Shown: positions 5,502 through 6,595 of the stretch, piece by piece | How positions within the stretch are numbered: position 1 is the stretch's first letter | Layout of the letters: each line of letters opens with the position of its first letter | NCBI GenBank assembly: GCA_021202835.1 | Contig: JAJQCI010000172.1 | Location: 1-6,595, forward strand | Source of the DNA: Clostridiales bacterium | GTDB lineage: Bacteria; Bacillota; Clostridia; Lachnospirales; CAG-274 | Reading direction: 5' to 3' | Length of the DNA stretch: 6,595 nt | The notes under the pieces: model-generated | What the model was told of the DNA's origin: nothing | Seen by the model: the letters and a program-made list of their open reading frames with translations, nothing else | The model's database searches: none | Program-made: the position numbers and the translations under genes

Positions 5502-5508
5502 TTGTTTT
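5496..5508. promoter_or_regulatory. 13-bp palindrome over the uxuA -35 box (candidate operator)
   Basis: AAAACA-T-TGTTTT is symmetric around one central base and exactly covers the uxuA -35 region. A protein bound here would either block or contact RNA polymerase. The low complexity of the arms means chance symmetry is not excluded. Confidence 0.35.
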
Positions 5509-5539
5509 ACTTGTTTTAAATCTTGCATTTCTTGTCATT
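5501..5539. repeat. Four 9-base direct repeats in the divergent promoter region
   Basis: ATTGTTTTA (5501-5509) and CTTGTTTTA (5510-5518) are adjacent. Three bases later come CTTGCATTT (5522-5530) and CTTGTCATT (5531-5539), also adjacent. All share a TTG core and an A/T-rich remainder. The two pairs are offset by 21 bases, about two helical turns, so they lie on one face of the DNA. AraC-family proteins commonly bind directly repeated half-sites near -35 boxes, and these fill the space just upstream of the uxuA -35 and overlap the araC-type promoter. Assignment to the regulator next door is inference. Confidence 0.35.
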
Positions 5540-5551
5540 ATGACGTATAAT
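5523..5551 (+). promoter_or_regulatory. Promoter of the AraC-family regulator gene
   Basis: TTGCAT (5523-5528) is separated by exactly 17 bases from a perfect TATAAT (5546-5551), giving a start near 5558 and a leader of about 50 bases. The spacer contains an 11-bp palindrome, GTCAT-T-ATGAC (5534-5544), a possible site for autorepression. Confidence 0.7.
5534..5544. promoter_or_regulatory. 11-bp palindrome inside the regulator promoter spacer
   Basis: GTCAT and ATGAC are exact reverse complements around a single T. The site lies wholly between the -35 and -10 boxes of the rightward promoter, where a bound protein would be expected to block RNA polymerase. It does not resemble the known UxuR/ExuR or catabolite (cre) sites I recall. 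Confidence 0.35.
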
Positions 5552-5609
5552 AAAGCTTAAGGAGAACTTTTTTTGTATTTATTTAACAACCGCCCGGAGG
5601 TGAAAATTT

Positions 5610-6491
5610 ATGGCAGCCAAAAAAATGCACAATGACCCCATATCCTTTATATGGCGCCAGCAGATAAATTCAACTGATTTTGAAGCCTTTTATTACAGAG
5701 ACATAAATTTGGGAAATATCGAGCCTCATAAACACAATCACTACGAGCTTTATTTCTTTCTCGAGGGAAATGTAAAATATGCCGTAGGAGATCAGCGCTG
5801 TGATTTAAAGCCCGGTGATTTTATTATGATTCCTCCGAATACCGTTCACTATCCCGAAACAATAGACGAAGACTACCCCTACAGAAGGTTCGTTCTTTGG
5901 ATTCATAAAGACCTGATGGATTTGTTTGCTTCATATTCAAAAAGCTTTTCTTTCGGAATGGATTTCACAAAAAACGACAGCCGTTATTTTTATCATCTGG
6001 AATATATTCAGTTTAACGAGCTTTTCAGCAATCTTTTGGATCTTTGGCAGGAATATAACGACGAAAGAGTTTTCAAAAAAGAAACCTGTGTTGTTCACAT
6101 AATGATGATTCTTCTTAAAATCAGCCGAATTATATATGAAGAACAAAACGAAGTGGCCTCGGTTCCTCAAAAGGAGCTTTATAATATGATTTTGGATTAT
6201 ATAAACACGAATATAGCCAAACCTTTAACCCTTGACAGCATAGCCCGCCACTTTTTCGTCAGCAAGTATTATGTTTCACATATTTTTAAAGACAATCTGG
6301 GAGTTTCCCTTCACCAGTATATAATCAAAAAAAGGCTAAACGCCTGCCGGGACGCCATAGCCGCCGGAGAGCCTATAACCTCTGTGGCGGAAAAGTTCGG
6401 CTTTCCCGACTATACCGGTTTTTACCGGGCTTTTAAAAAGGAATACGGTATTTCCCCGAAGGAATTCAGAAATCAGGTTTTGCTTAAATAA
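5610..6491 (+). CDS. AraC-family transcriptional regulator with cupin sensor domain
   Basis: This 293-residue regulator has an N-terminal cupin-like ligand domain and a C-terminal AraC DNA-binding domain. The cupin shows HKHNHYELYFFLEG (40-53), LKPGDFIMIPPNTVHYP (66-82) and an F-V-L-W-I strand near 94-98. The DNA-binding part starts near residue 190. Its two helix-turn-helix units are at about 208-229 (SIARHFFVSKYYVSHIFKDNLG) and 257-280, closing with the family signature GFPDYTGFYRAFKKEYGISPKEFR. GGAGGTGA lies six bases before the ATG. The gene diverges from uxuA across 181 bases, the usual layout of a local activator with its target operon. A uronate or pathway intermediate is the likely effector, by context only. 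Family assignment is very secure; target and ligand are inferred. An SD-like AAGGAG at 5559-5564 has no suitable in-frame start. Confidence 0.95.
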   Translation: MAAKKMHNDPISFIWRQQINSTDFEAFYYRDINLGNIEPHKHNHYELYFFLEGNVKYAVGDQRCDLKPGDFIMIPPNTVHYPETIDEDYPYRRFVLWIHKDLMDLFASYSKSFSFGMDFTKNDSRYFYHLEYIQFNELFSNLLDLWQEYNDERVFKKETCVVHIMMILLKISRIIYEEQNEVASVPQKELYNMILDYINTNIAKPLTLDSIARHFFVSKYYVSHIFKDNLGVSLHQYIIKKRLNACRDAIAAGEPITSVAEKFGFPDYTGFYRAFKKEYGISPKEFRNQVLLK

Positions 6492-6511
6492 AAAAACGTT
6501 CCCAGCTCAGA

Positions 6512-6535
6512 AAACTCTGCCGCAGACTTTATTTT
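6512..6535 (+). terminator. Weak hairpin after the regulator gene (possible terminator)
   Basis: Some 20 bases past the stop codon, AAA-C-TCTG faces CAGA-C-TTT with a C/C mismatch in the stem, followed by ATTTTT. The core TCTGC-C-GCAGA (6516-6526) is a perfect 11-bp palindrome. The stem is short and AT-rich for a terminator. Lying just upstream of the next promoter, the palindrome could instead be an operator. Confidence 0.3.
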
Positions 6536-6539
6536 TGGC

Positions 6540-6568
6540 TTGACAGTAAGGGGTTGTTGTGATATTAT
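6540..6568 (+). promoter_or_regulatory. Strong promoter for a rightward gene beyond the right edge
   Basis: A consensus TTGACA (6540-6545) is followed after 17 bases by TATTAT (6563-6568, five of six matches). Transcription should start near 6575. The next gene is therefore expressed on its own rather than by read-through from the regulator gene. Confidence 0.7.
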
Positions 6569-6580
6569 AAAAATATAAAA

Positions 6581-6585
6581 AGGAG
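6581..6585 (+). promoter_or_regulatory. Ribosome binding site of a rightward gene starting outside the window
   Basis: AGGAG is followed by ten bases and the window edge without a start codon. The start must be at or beyond 6596, a slightly long but workable distance. A further AAGG at the very edge could belong to a better-placed second site. The product cannot be seen. Confidence 0.5.
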
Positions 6586-6595
6586 CAACTTAAGG

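Noticed and set aside
5429..5609. Catabolite-responsive element (cre) in the divergent promoter region
   Set aside because: No site with the central CG and flanking WTGNAA-like arms was found on either strand.
1..6595. CRISPR array, tRNA or rRNA genes, insertion sequence
   Set aside because: No regularly spaced repeats of suitable length, no tRNA-like or rRNA-like sequence and no transposase-like protein was seen.

Overview
The window looks like a low-GC member of the Bacillota, most likely an anaerobic, gut-type Clostridia. The grounds are AT-rich intergenic DNA, strong AGGAGG-type ribosome binding sites before nearly every gene, sigma-A-like promoters, U-tailed hairpin terminators and protein sequences typical of that class. 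The genus cannot be fixed from the sequence alone.

The main content is a five-gene leftward operon for hexuronate/aldonate use, with its probable regulator divergently transcribed on the right. In transcription order it reads uxuA (mannonate dehydratase), uxuB (SDR-type fructuronate reductase), dctP, dctQ and dctM (a complete three-part TRAP transporter). Gaps are 45, 15, 12 and 3 bases, and a hairpin terminator follows dctM. The proposed flow is uptake by DctPQM, reduction of D-fructuronate to D-mannonate by UxuB, and dehydration to 2-keto-3-deoxygluconate (KDG) by UxuA. No uronate isomerase, KDG kinase or KDPG aldolase is present here.

An AraC-family activator with a cupin sensor faces away from the operon. 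The 181-base divergent region holds a promoter in each direction, two short palindromes and a ladder of four 9-base direct repeats that could be operators.

The most unusual part is the gene-poor left end (1-661). Positions about 196-565 have the architecture of a type I toxin-antitoxin locus of the TxpA/Bsr (holin-like toxin) kind. A 37-residue toxin-like peptide with a strong but hairpin-buried ribosome binding site is followed by a bidirectional terminator that overlaps its last codons. A structured 3' region, a second terminator and a well-formed convergent promoter for an antisense RNA come next. The extreme left holds the promoter and leader of a leftward gene whose start lies just outside the window, with a perfect 14-bp palindrome at its predicted transcription start. 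The extreme right likewise carries a promoter and ribosome binding site for a rightward gene that begins outside.
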